Positions 35,830-43,815 of a DNA stretch of 64,000 nucleotides are shown here, piece after piece (positions within the stretch are counted from its first letter, which is position 1; each line of letters starts with the position of its first letter). The DNA is from Ruminococcus sp. FC2018 (GTDB lineage Bacteria; Bacillota; Clostridia; Oscillospirales; Ruminococcaceae). A program made the translations under genes and the position numbers. The stretch covers positions 1 through 64,000 of the forward strand of contig NZ_JHXH01000010.1 in assembly GCF_000621805.1 (NCBI RefSeq). The letters run 5' to 3'. The notes below the pieces were generated by a model. The model was given only the letters and a program-made list of their open reading frames with translations, made no database searches and was not told the DNA's origin.

Positions 35830-36291
35830 ATGCTTGAAGTTGGAAACAAAGCGCCTGATTTTACTCTGGCGGACAAAGACGGAAAACAGGTCTCACTGGG
35901 GGACTTTAAGGGCAAAAAGGTGGTGCTGTATTTTTATCCCCGTGACAATACGCCCGGTTGTTCAAGGCAGGCGTGCGCCTTTGCAGCGGCATACAGCGAC
36001 TTTAAAAAGCTCAATGTTCAGGTTATCGGAGTGAGCAAGGACAGCGTTTCGTCACACGTCAAATTTGCAGAAAAATACTCCTTGCCGTTTATTCTCCTTT
36101 CGGACCCTGACAGGCAGGCGATAGAAGCTTACGGCGTATGGCAGGAGAAGAAAAACTACGGCAAAGTAAGTATGGGTGTGGTGCGCTCCACATTTATTAT
36201 CGATGAAAACGGCAGCATCGAAAAGGTGATGCCCAAGGTAAAACCGGACACCAACGCCGCTGAGATACTTGCTTATCTCAAGGGCGAATAA
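35830..36291 (+). CDS. bcp: Thiol peroxidase, Bcp/AhpC-TSA family
   Basis: Reduces hydrogen and organic peroxides with electrons from thioredoxin. The 153-residue protein has the peroxidatic site [15 protein letters not shown] (about 38-52), with the peroxidatic Cys and a second Cys five residues later, as in two-Cys Bcp enzymes, and the supporting Arg in VVRSTFII. The ATG at 35830 gives the family start [10 protein letters not shown]; another ATG 8 bases earlier is in the wrong frame. It forms a pair with the tautomerase gene. Confidence 0.93.
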   Translation: MLEVGNKAPDFTLADKDGKQVSLGDFKGKKVVLYFYPRDNTPGCSRQACAFAAAYSDFKKLNVQVIGVSKDSVSSHVKFAEKYSLPFILLSDPDRQAIEAYGVWQEKKNYGKVSMGVVRSTFIIDENGSIEKVMPKVKPDTNAAEILAYLKGE

Positions 36292-36311
36292 GATATACAG
36301 GAGGAATTATT

Positions 36312-36653
36312 ATGCCATTTATCAATGTAAAAACAAACGCTTCCCTTTCGGCGGACAAAAAGCAGGACATCAAAAGCGCACTGGGCAGGGCAATAACTGC
36401 TATACCCGGCAAATCCGAGGGCTGGCTCATGGTGGGGATCGAGGCTGACTATGACCTTTGGTTCAAGGGCAGCGACGCACCGGCGGCTATGGTTGAGGTC
36501 AGTGTTTTCGGAAGCGCATCACCAAGCGCATACGACAACCTTACCGGACAGATAACGGATATTGTTACGTCAAGCGCAGGGGTGCCTGCGGACAGGGTGT
36601 ATGTGAAATACTTTGAAACACCCAACTGGGGCTGGAACGGCTCGAACTTCTGA
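36312..36653 (+). CDS. MIF-family tautomerase
   Basis: A 113-residue protein of the macrophage migration inhibitory factor / phenylpyruvate tautomerase family. Pro2, the catalytic base after Met removal, is present (MPFINVKTN), and the C-terminus has VYVKYFETPNWGWNGSNF, the MIF signature. AGGAGG lies 8 bases before ATG, 20 bases after bcp. The bacterial role of such proteins is not clear; in gut bacteria they may act on small enols or mimic the host cytokine. Confidence 0.88.
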   Translation: MPFINVKTNASLSADKKQDIKSALGRAITAIPGKSEGWLMVGIEADYDLWFKGSDAPAAMVEVSVFGSASPSAYDNLTGQITDIVTSSAGVPADRVYVKYFETPNWGWNGSNF

Positions 36654-36667
36654 TATACCCGGACAAA

Positions 36668-36704
36668 CAAAAAATCCCTGCCTTTGCGGCGGGGATTTTT
36701 TTGT
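36668..36704. terminator. Bidirectional terminator
   Basis: AAAAAATCCCTGC / GCGGGGATTTTTTT hairpin between convergent genes. Confidence 0.88.
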
Positions 36705-36710
36705 TGTCCT

Positions 36711-38966
36711 TTATTCCACGTTTTTAAGAGCCTCGTCAAGGGGTATCTTGTTTATCCTCATTTTAAGGAAGAAGGTCGTAACAAGATAGGAGGCAGCTGC
36801 CAGGATAACTGTTGTGATGTATGCCGACAGGGGGATATCAGGAGCTATCCAGCCGGAATATTCCATCATCATGACACGCCATATCTTGTCAAGCGCAAAT
36901 GACGTTATCGGTAAGCAGGCAACTATCGACACCAGAGTAACTATCGTTGTTGTGTGAATGTAAATGCCGCCTATCTCGCGCTTGTTGTAGCCGAGGATCT
37001 TCGTCATAGAGATCGACTGGCTGTTCTTTTCGATGATGACCTTTGCCAGCATGAAAACTACCAGAACAATGACTGCAACTCCGACAACGAGGAAGACTGA
37101 CATCATGTTTCCCATGGAACGTTTCAGCTGACGAGTCGTCTTTGTCAGATCGTCTTTTGTGATGTGCGCAGCAATAGCCCTCTGATCTATGTCGTCAAGC
37201 TCCTCATCACAAAGGTAGCCCGAGAAGTTATCCTCGCTCTTTTCAAAAATCTCGTTGAAATCGTCAAGTCCCGTGAATATAGCCAGCGTGCCCGGGTAAG
37301 TGTAAACTCCGTCTACCTTGAATTCGTATTTCTTTTCGGTGTACTTGTCCTTGAGCGTTATCTTGTCGCCCTCTTCAAGACCGTACTTGTCAGCGTAAGC
37401 GTTTGAAATCACCGCCTTGCCGTCACCGAGCTTTTCGTGGAAGTACCTGCTTGACGGAACAAATCCGTAAACCGCTATTTCCTCAGTAAAATCCCTGCCC
37501 GTAGTTTCAAGATCTGTTACAGCGTACTTTTCAGCCTTTTCGTTCTGCGTCGGAACAGGTGCTTTAAGCACATACTGGTGCTGAGCGATCATATTGTTGA
37601 GCGTGTCCTCTCTGAGTTGGTCAAGCAAAGGGTTGAACAGCAGACAGAACAGCAGTATTACGCTTGAGAAGAAAATACCCGCAAATATCGTGATGTATCC
37701 GGGAATGTTCTGGAAGATGACTCTTAGGCGGAAACGCTTCATAATACCTATGCTTGTTTTAAGCTTGAAAGCCTTTTTGCGCTGATGCCTTTTAAGATCA
37801 CGGCGCAGGAATTTCAGCGGTGAAAGGCTGAGCTTGCGCGCGAGCATAATAAAGTTGATGAGCGAAAGCAGTATCAGCGGAATAATCGTAGTGTAAATGA
37901 AAGCTTCCGGATTCCATACCGTTGTGTACGAAACAAAGCTGTACGAACCCAGGTATGCATCAGCCATAAACTCCTTGAATACCGTGTAGCCAAGAATGTT
38001 TCCGACTACGCACGCAACCAGCAGAACGATTATCGGAGCCGCCATGTAGTGTCTTATCAGCTCGCCCTTTGTGTAGCCCGATGCGCGCAGCGTACCAATA
38101 ACATTTGCTTCCTTTACGATAGTGTTTCCCGTAGTAACAGCGAACACGAAAGCGATGATAACAATAAGCATATAAAGCATTACCATCATCATTATCTTGT
38201 CGTGACCTACATCGTTTCCTGCAAAATTGATAGCGTTGTTTATGCAGCCGGGGATATAGTCAAGCAGCTGAACCTTCTGTGAAAGAGCCTTTGAAATATC
38301 TGTTGCCCTGTCAATAGCCTCCTTGCCGAGTCTGTCAGCAGGAGCGCTGTCATATTTCCACGAGTACGAGTAGTGGATGTTTGTTTCGCAGAACTTATCA
38401 TAGTCCTCCTGTACCGCAATACCCACACCGAACTTTTCCGTGTCAAACATAAAGTCTGTGTTGTTCTCATACATACCCGAGTAGTCCGGAAGTGCCACAA
38501 TACCGACTATCTTGTATTCCTTGCCGCCTATCTCAACATCGCCGTCAAGCTCTAATTCGTTGCTCTTCATGTAAAGCCTGTCAAGAGCGACCTCGCCGCT
38601 GTTCTTTGGCAGCTCGCCTTCAAGCACGCAAACCTTGTTGACCTCTTTTCTGTCAACAAAGAAACGTATACGGCTGCCTCCCACACTTTCCTGCATCGAG
38701 TAGAAATTGTTATAGAGCTTGAGCTTGTTTTCTTCCTCTATAGCCTTTATTACCTCGCCATCGGGCACCTGTGCAACCTTGAAGTTGCCGTCCTCGATGT
38801 TGTACTTTTCAAAGCTGTTGTCATATGCCTCTTTAAGGCTTACATCAGCCACAAAGAAGCCCGAAGCAACACCGATAAGAGCCAGCATAAATACGAAAAT
38901 AACAACGTACTTGCCCGTTTCTCCTTTTATCTCACGCCAGATACGTCTTGAAAGAGGATTTCTCAT
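36711..38966 (-). CDS. ABC transporter permease, FtsX/MacB type
   Basis: The 751-residue protein has a first helix (about 20-42), a large outer domain (about 45-265), three helices (about 268-290, 310-335 and 355-378), a linker, a further helix (about 425-450), a second outer domain (about 455-630) and three terminal helices. This double FtsX-domain layout is typical of Firmicute exporters of peptides or antimicrobials. It follows its ATPase by 12 bases. The substrate is unknown. Confidence 0.9.
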   Translation of the reverse strand: MRNPLSRRIWREIKGETGKYVVIFVFMLALIGVASGFFVADVSLKEAYDNSFEKYNIEDGNFKVAQVPDGEVIKAIEEENKLKLYNNFYSMQESVGGSRIRFFVDRKEVNKVCVLEGELPKNSGEVALDRLYMKSNELELDGDVEIGGKEYKIVGIVALPDYSGMYENNTDFMFDTEKFGVGIAVQEDYDKFCETNIHYSYSWKYDSAPADRLGKEAIDRATDISKALSQKVQLLDYIPGCINNAINFAGNDVGHDKIMMMVMLYMLIVIIAFVFAVTTGNTIVKEANVIGTLRASGYTKGELIRHYMAAPIIVLLVACVVGNILGYTVFKEFMADAYLGSYSFVSYTTVWNPEAFIYTTIIPLILLSLINFIMLARKLSLSPLKFLRRDLKRHQRKKAFKLKTSIGIMKRFRLRVIFQNIPGYITIFAGIFFSSVILLFCLLFNPLLDQLREDTLNNMIAQHQYVLKAPVPTQNEKAEKYAVTDLETTGRDFTEEIAVYGFVPSSRYFHEKLGDGKAVISNAYADKYGLEEGDKITLKDKYTEKKYEFKVDGVYTYPGTLAIFTGLDDFNEIFEKSEDNFSGYLCDEELDDIDQRAIAAHITKDDLTKTTRQLKRSMGNMMSVFLVVGVAVIVLVVFMLAKVIIEKNSQSISMTKILGYNKREIGGIYIHTTTIVTLVSIVACLPITSFALDKIWRVMMMEYSGWIAPDIPLSAYITTVILAAASYLVTTFFLKMRINKIPLDEALKNVE

Positions 38967-38978
38967 ATCTCTCCCTCC

Positions 38979-39677
38979 TTACCAGTCAAGGTCGGCTGCG
39001 GCGACCTTAGTCTGGTTGACATACTGCTTTCTTATCACGCCGTCACGGAGCTTAATGACCTTGTCAGCCATGTTCTTAATGGCATCGTTGTGAGTAACCA
39101 TGATAATGGTGCTGTTGTATTTTTGGTTCACTGTTTCAATAAGCTGGAGTATTTCCTTTGAGGTGTTGTAGTCAAGGGCACCTGTTGGTTCGTCACAAAG
39201 GAGAATATCAGGGTTCTTGACAATAGCCCTTCCGATGGCGGTTCGCTGCTGCTGACCTCCGGAGAGCTGGTTGGGAAGCTTATGGCGGTGCTCGTACAAT
39301 CCCAGTGTTTTCAGTATGTCGTCAACATCCAGAGGATTGTCGCTAAGATATGCGCCTACTTCCACATTTTCCTTTATATTCAGATTGGGTATAAGATTGT
39401 ACATCTGGAATATGTAGCCCAGATGCTTTCTGCGGTACATTGTAAGAGCCTTTTCATTCATATCTGCGGTCTTTTCACCGTTTATGGAAATGTAACCCTC
39501 GTCTGCGGAGTCGATACCTCCGATAATGTTCAGAAGGGTGGACTTTCCCGATCCGGAAGGTCCGAGCAGCACGCAGAACTCACCCTTATCTATGCCTATG
39601 TCGATGCCCTTGAGCACGTCTGCACGGCTCTCACCGCTTCCGAAAGATTTTTTGATCCCTTTGATCTCAATAAACAT
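38979..39677 (-). CDS. ABC transporter ATP-binding protein, MacB/LolD type
   Basis: The protein of 232 residues has Walker A GPSGSGKST (about 40-48), the Q-loop FQMYNLIP, signature LSGGQQQR, Walker B ILLCDEPTGALD and H-loop VTHN. It powers the adjacent FtsX-type permease. ATG 39677 has GAGGGG upstream; the frame extends 27 codons into the operator. Its promoter carries a palindrome, so a repressor is likely, but no regulator gene is next to it. Confidence 0.93.
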   Translation of the reverse strand: MFIEIKGIKKSFGSGESRADVLKGIDIGIDKGEFCVLLGPSGSGKSTLLNIIGGIDSADEGYISINGEKTADMNEKALTMYRRKHLGYIFQMYNLIPNLNIKENVEVGAYLSDNPLDVDDILKTLGLYEHRHKLPNQLSGGQQQRTAIGRAIVKNPDILLCDEPTGALDYNTSKEILQLIETVNQKYNSTIIMVTHNDAIKNMADKVIKLRDGVIRKQYVNQTKVAAADLDW

Positions 39678-39701
39678 ATTTCTTCCCCTCTTTCTATTGT
39701 A

Positions 39702-39758
39702 TGAACAAGTACTCATATGTTCAATGGGAAATATATCATACAATTTTTGTTTTGTCAA
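39702..39758 (-). promoter_or_regulatory. ABC exporter promoter and operator
   Basis: Leftward TTGACA (39753-39758), 17 bases, TATATT (39730-39735). Downstream, TGAACAAGTAC-TCATATGTTCA (39702-39723) is an inverted repeat with TGAACA/TGTTCA ends, resembling TetR-family operators. Confidence 0.8.
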
Positions 39759-39833
39759 TACCCTTTTTTTGTAATCTGCTTTTTTTACAAAAATACCGAT
39801 ACTGTTAGACCTGTTTTTTGCAAATGAGAAACA

Positions 39834-39877
39834 AAAAACCGGCTGCTGCTGTATCAGTCCGATAAGCAGTAACCGGT
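39834..39877 (-). terminator. Second terminator after the manganese riboswitch
   Basis: Leftward, ACCGGTTACTGCTTATC pairs with GATACAGCAGCAGCCGGT imperfectly, and six T follow. No gene lies between it and the riboswitch terminator. Confidence 0.78.
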
Positions 39878-39885
39878 AAAGGGCA

Positions 39886-40016
39886 TAAAAAATGACTCCA
39901 TGTACAGCTTATCAAAGGCTTGATACATGAGTCTCGTGATTTAAGGCAAGCCAGGCGTAACGCCGGGATTGTTGGCTTGTCACACTGCATAAATGCAATG
40001 CTACTACTCCCTCACA
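39886..40016 (-). promoter_or_regulatory. yybP-ykoY manganese riboswitch with terminator
   Basis: Minus strand. P1 is TGAG/CTCA. Loop L1 carries GGAGTAG (from 40010 leftward) and L3 carries CGAGA (near 39935), the two conserved Mn-binding loops. Between them are a GCATTGCATTTATGCAGTG hairpin and a CCCGGCG-CGCCTGG hairpin. The terminator GACTCATGTA / TACATGGAGTC plus six T (39886-39933) shares P1 bases, so Mn2+ binding should free the transcript. The class is assigned from these motifs by eye. Confidence 0.8.
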
Positions 40017-40036
40017 GTTTTTTATTTTACAGTCAA

Positions 40037-40065
40037 AGCATAACATATATCAGAAAAAATGTCAA
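40037..40065 (-). promoter_or_regulatory. Riboswitch promoter
   Basis: Leftward TTGACA, 17 bases, TATGCT, about 20 bases before the aptamer. Confidence 0.85.
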
Positions 40066-40092
40066 GACTTTTTCTGCTTTTGAGGCAAGTTA

Positions 40093-40130
40093 GTTAGTTT
40101 TGCCTAATCATTTTGTTAGATAACACTAAC
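40093..40130. promoter_or_regulatory. Two DtxR-type boxes
   Basis: GTTAG-N6-CTAAT (40093-40108) and GTTAG-N6-CTAAC (40115-40130) lie between the riboswitch promoter and the feo promoter. They match the two further boxes in the feo operon. Confidence 0.72.
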
Positions 40131-40175
40131 ACTTTGTAGAAATTCACGATTTTGCTTTTGGGCGGTGATTTCGGC

Positions 40176-40227
40176 TTGACAAAAAGGGCAAAAAGCGATA
40201 AAATCAATATGGTTAGATGTTACTAAC
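40176..40227 (+). promoter_or_regulatory. feo promoter with DtxR-type operator
   Basis: TTGACA (40176), 17 bases, TAAAAT (40199-40204). A GTTAG-N6-CTAAC box at 40212-40227 covers the start site, as expected for metal-dependent repression. Confidence 0.87.
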
Positions 40228-40284
40228 TTTTATTGTCATGGCCCGGATAATGGGAAGTGAATTACATATAAAGAGGGAGGAAAT

Positions 40285-40497
40285 ATGATGCCTTTGACTT
40301 TTGCAAAAGCAGGAGAGGAGAATATCATTAAAAAGATAGGCGGTACACCTGAGGTGAAAAAGCACCTTTCAGACCTTGGCTTTGTGGTAGGCGGTACCGT
40401 GACTGTGGTAAACACCCTTGGCGGAAATATGATAGTTAATGTCAAGGATTCAAGAGTAGCTATTGACAAGCAGATGGCTAACAAGATAATGATATAA
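40285..40497 (+). CDS. feoA: FeoA-family protein 1
   Basis: A 70-residue SH3-like protein, the small cytoplasmic partner of the ferrous iron transporter FeoB. Family pattern: PLTFAKAGEENIIKKIGG, then HLSDLGFVVGGTVTVVN and DSRVAIDKQMANKI. GGGAGG precedes ATG 40285; Met2 is an equal alternative. It is the first gene of the feo operon, 19 bases before a second FeoA, which is common in Clostridia. Confidence 0.92.
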   Translation: MMPLTFAKAGEENIIKKIGGTPEVKKHLSDLGFVVGGTVTVVNTLGGNMIVNVKDSRVAIDKQMANKIMI

Positions 40498-40515
40498 CAA
40501 TACAGGAGGGAAAAT

Positions 40516-40737
40516 ATGAAGACACTTAAAGATGCCGGCATCGGCAGCACCGTAAAGGTCGTAAAGCTGCATGGTGAGGGCGCAGTAAAAAGGCGCATAA
40601 TGGATATGGGCATCACAAAGAATGTTGATGTTTATATCAGGAAGGTGGCGCCTTTGGGGGACCCCATGGAGGTAACGGTAAGAGGTTACGAGCTTTCCCT
40701 GAGGAAGGCTGATGCTGAGATGATCGAAATAATGTGA
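40516..40737 (+). CDS. feoA: FeoA-family protein 2
   Basis: The 73-residue protein has the FeoA pattern: LKDAGIGSTVKVVKLHG, RRIMDMGITKNVDVYI and RGYELSLRKADAEMIEI. It differs from the first FeoA in that it is more basic and keeps the typical MG-(I/V)-T-K motif. AGGAGG lies before ATG. A 63-base gap to feoB contains another GTTAG-N6-CTAAC box. Confidence 0.92.
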   Translation: MKTLKDAGIGSTVKVVKLHGEGAVKRRIMDMGITKNVDVYIRKVAPLGDPMEVTVRGYELSLRKADAEMIEIM

Positions 40738-40759
40738 GGAGCATTATTTTTCACATTGG

Positions 40760-40775
40760 GTTAGAGAAAACTAAC
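40760..40775. promoter_or_regulatory. Internal DtxR-type box before feoB
   Basis: GTTAG-AGAAAA-CTAAC, extended to GGTTAG/CTAACC. It could regulate an internal start or act as a roadblock. I see no good promoter at this spot. Confidence 0.7.
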
Positions 40776-40800
40776 CGCTGAATGGAAAGGAAGTATTGCA

Positions 40801-43329
40801 ATGGGTGTAAGAATTGCACTTGCCGGCAACCCTAACTGCGGCAAGACCACACTGTTCAATGCGCTGACAGGTTCAAACCAGTTTGTAGGAAACTGGCCGG
40901 GCGTAACGGTGGAAAAGAAAGAGGGAAAGCTCAAGGGTCATGACGGGGTGACCGTAACGGACCTGCCGGGTATTTACTCTTTGTCGCCATATACACTTGA
41001 GGAGGTAGTTGCAAGAAACTATCTTGTGGGTGAAAGACCCGATGCCATCCTCAACATAATCGACGGCACGAACCTTGAAAGAAACCTGTATCTCACCACA
41101 CAGCTGGCAGAGCTGGGTATACCTGTGGTAGTTGCTGTGAACATGATGGACGTTGTGAAGAAAAACGGCGACAAGATCAACACACAGGAGCTTGCAAGGC
41201 AGCTGGGCTGCAAGGTGGTGGAGATATCCGCACTTAAAGGAACTGGAATAAAAGAGGCTGCGCAGGAAGCTATAAAGGCAGCAGAATCCGGGGAAAAGAC
41301 AATCCCTGTGAACACCTTTACAGGCAGCGTAGAGCACGCACTTGCCCATATCGAGGAAGCCTGCGTTCACTCAATGCCTGAGGAACAGCAGAGATGGTAC
41401 GCTATCAAGCTCTTCGAGCGTGATGATAAAGTTCTTGAACAGCTTGGTATCGACGACGCAACAAGAGCACACATCGAGTCAGACATCGCAGCTGTTGAGA
41501 AAGAAATGGATGACGATGCCGAGTCGATAATCACCAACGAAAGATACATCTACATATCAAGCGTCATCAAGGCTTGCTACAAGAAGAAAAACAGCGGTCA
41601 GGCGACAACTTCGGACAAGATAGACAAGGTGGTCACAAACCGCTGGCTCGGACTTCCGATATTTGCAGTTATAATGTTCCTTGTTTACTATATCTCCATG
41701 GTAGCAGTGGGAACGCCTATGACCGACTGGGTGAATGACGGCGTGTTCGGCGACGGCTGGCATCTCGTAGGCATCGGTTCAAGCGATTTTGAAGATGCCG
41801 AAGAAAAGTACGGCGACTCGAACGACATCATACTTGCATTTGCAGAGAAGTACGGCGATGCCGAAGCGCTTTCCGGAACTCTGGATACCGAGTCTGAGGA
41901 GTTTGACGAGGCCGCTGCAAAAGAAGCTCTTGATAAGCTGATTGCAGATACGCCTGCCGATGCTAATGTAGAGTACACCCTCGAAGATGAGGAAACTCTT
42001 GAAACGACGACCGAGGAGGCTGACAAGGAAGCCCTCGAAGATGCAGCAACACAGTACCTTGATAAGAGCTACAAGCCACATATGGACGCTCCTGCAATGG
42101 AGGACTACGGCGTGTTCGTACCTTCTCTGCCTTCACTTGCAGAAAAAGGACTCGACAAGCTCGGCGCAGCAGACTGGGCAAAGGGACTTATCCTTGACGG
42201 TATCATTGCGGGTGTTGGCGCAGTTCTCGGATTTGTACCGCAGATGCTGGTTTTGTTCCTGCTGCTGGCATTCCTTGAGGCTTGCGGCTATATGTCCAGG
42301 ATCGCATTTGTACTTGACAGGATATTCAGAAAGTTCGGTCTTTCGGGCAAATCGTTTATACCTATGCTGGTAGGCGTAGGCTGCGGCGTTCCGGGAATAA
42401 TGGCTTCCAGGACCATCGAGAACGAGCGTGACCGCCGAATGACTATTATGACAACAACATTTATCCCCTGCGGAGCTAAGGTACCGTTTATCGGAATGAT
42501 AGCAGGTGCTCTTTTCCACAAATCCGCATGGGTCGCAACATCGGCATACTTTATCGGCATGGCTGCAATAATCGTTTCGGGTATCATGCTGAAAAAGACG
42601 AAAATGTTTGCGGGAGATCCTGCACCGTTTGTTATGGAGCTGCCTGCATACCACCTTCCAACGGTGGGCAACGTGCTCAGAAGTATGTGGGAGCGTGGCT
42701 GGTCGTTTATCAAAAAAGCGGGTACTATCATCCTGCTTTCAACTATCGTAGTATGGTTCACAAGCCGCTTCGGATTTGTTGACGGAAGCTTCTCAATGCT
42801 GGAAGAAGACCAGCTTGACGCATCTATCCTTGCAAAGATAGGAAACGGAGTATCCTGGATATTTGCACCTCTTGGCTGGGGCAACTGGCAGGCTACTGTG
42901 GCTTCCGTTACAGGACTTGTTGCAAAGGAAAACATTGTCGGAACAATGGGTACACTTTACGGCGGCTCAGACCAGACCACATGGCAAGCGCTTGCAGCTT
43001 CCTTCACAGGCATAACAGGCTTCTCGTTCCTCGTGTTCAACCTGCTTTGCGCACCTTGCTTTGCGGCTATCGGCGCTATCAAGCGTGAGATGAACAATGC
43101 AAAGTGGACCTGGTTCGCTATCGGATATCAGTGCTGCTTTGCATATGCGATCGCACTTATGATAACCCAGTTCGGAAATATCTTTATGTCCGGGGCAAAG
43201 GTAAATGTATTTGGTATTATCGCTGCGGCAATAATCCTCTGCGGCATGATCTATATGCTTGTAAGACCTTATAAGGAATCCACCAAGCTGACAATGAAAA
43301 GCAAGGCACTTGCAGTGGAAAACAAATAA
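40801..43329 (+). CDS. feoB: Ferrous iron transporter FeoB
   Basis: Imports Fe2+ across the membrane. The 842 residues start with the G domain: GNPNCGKTT (9-17), DLPGIYSL and NMMDVV. Two gate domains follow with the conserved pore stretches GVGCGVPGIMA and GAKVPF. An acidic segment of about 125 residues (about 320-446), rich in Glu, Asp, Ala and Thr, is inserted between the first membrane helix and the first gate, making the protein longer than most FeoBs. A DtxR-type box lies just upstream. Confidence 0.96.
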   Translation: MGVRIALAGNPNCGKTTLFNALTGSNQFVGNWPGVTVEKKEGKLKGHDGVTVTDLPGIYSLSPYTLEEVVARNYLVGERPDAILNIIDGTNLERNLYLTTQLAELGIPVVVAVNMMDVVKKNGDKINTQELARQLGCKVVEISALKGTGIKEAAQEAIKAAESGEKTIPVNTFTGSVEHALAHIEEACVHSMPEEQQRWYAIKLFERDDKVLEQLGIDDATRAHIESDIAAVEKEMDDDAESIITNERYIYISSVIKACYKKKNSGQATTSDKIDKVVTNRWLGLPIFAVIMFLVYYISMVAVGTPMTDWVNDGVFGDGWHLVGIGSSDFEDAEEKYGDSNDIILAFAEKYGDAEALSGTLDTESEEFDEAAAKEALDKLIADTPADANVEYTLEDEETLETTTEEADKEALEDAATQYLDKSYKPHMDAPAMEDYGVFVPSLPSLAEKGLDKLGAADWAKGLILDGIIAGVGAVLGFVPQMLVLFLLLAFLEACGYMSRIAFVLDRIFRKFGLSGKSFIPMLVGVGCGVPGIMASRTIENERDRRMTIMTTTFIPCGAKVPFIGMIAGALFHKSAWVATSAYFIGMAAIIVSGIMLKKTKMFAGDPAPFVMELPAYHLPTVGNVLRSMWERGWSFIKKAGTIILLSTIVVWFTSRFGFVDGSFSMLEEDQLDASILAKIGNGVSWIFAPLGWGNWQATVASVTGLVAKENIVGTMGTLYGGSDQTTWQALAASFTGITGFSFLVFNLLCAPCFAAIGAIKREMNNAKWTWFAIGYQCCFAYAIALMITQFGNIFMSGAKVNVFGIIAAAIILCGMIYMLVRPYKESTKLTMKSKALAVENK

Positions 43330-43362
43330 CAGATCATAAATCGTTTAAAGGGAGTGAGTAAA

Positions 43363-43551
43363 ATGCTGTCGTGGATAGAGGCGAACATCGGTACTATAAT
43401 AGTATGTATCCTGCTTGCTTTAATAGTTTTTGCCATAATAAGAAACATGATAAAAGACAAGAGGAAAGGGAAGTCCCCGATTTGCGGCGGCAAATGCGCT
43501 CATTGCGCCATGGGCTGCGGCGGATGCGGCGGCTGTGGTAAGGGCAGATGA
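43363..43551 (+). CDS. FeoB-associated Cys-rich membrane protein
   Basis: A 62-residue protein with one membrane helix (about 9-27), a basic stretch (RNMIKDKRKGK) and a Cys-rich tail CGGKCAHCAMGCGGCGGCGKGR with seven Cys. This is the usual small partner encoded after feoB in Clostridia, probably binding iron. ATG 43363 is 8 bases after AGGGAG; a GTG three codons earlier is less likely. It overlaps the next small gene. Confidence 0.9.
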   Translation: MLSWIEANIGTIIVCILLALIVFAIIRNMIKDKRKGKSPICGGKCAHCAMGCGGCGGCGKGR

Positions 43552-43673
43552 TCACAATACTTGCGATCGCTGCTGTCCTGCTGTGTACAGGTCTGTTTGC
43601 GCAGGGACTTTCTGCTGCAAGACACAGGCTAAAAAAGTATGCCGCAGACAAAAAGAGCGAGCCTTGCAAATAA
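43548..43673 (+). CDS. 41-residue small membrane protein after feoB
   Basis: ATG 43548 overlaps the preceding stop (ATGA), which suggests translational coupling. The product has one hydrophobic segment (ITILAIAAVLLCTGLFA), then a basic tail with HRLKKYAADKK and a Cys near the end. The topology resembles small regulatory or accessory subunits of transporters. No family was recognised, but position and coupling make it likely to be translated. Confidence 0.6.
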   Translation: MITILAIAAVLLCTGLFAQGLSAARHRLKKYAADKKSEPCK

Positions 43674-43733
43674 AGGCACATTTCACAAGCTAAAAATGGT
43701 TTTCATTTTTTACGACCTCTTCATATTACACCG

Positions 43734-43777
43734 GATCACGAGGCAGAAAGTTTCTGCTTCGTGATCTCTTTTTTTGG
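43734..43777 (+). terminator. feo operon terminator
   Basis: A perfect stem GATCACGA-GCAGAAA / TTTCTGC-TCGTGATC followed by CTTTTTTT. Confidence 0.93.
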
Positions 43778-43781
43778 CATA

Positions 43782-43808
43782 AAAAAGCCCCTGCCGAAGC
43801 AAGGGCTA
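43782..43808 (-). terminator. Terminator of the DUF3592 gene
   Basis: Leftward AGCCCTTGC / GGGGCT hairpin with CTTCGG loop and six T. Confidence 0.82.
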
Positions 43809-43815
43809 TAAAATA

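Noticed and set aside
39805-39990. A 61-residue minus-strand frame
   Set aside because: It runs through the riboswitch terminators; the RNA structure explains the sequence better.
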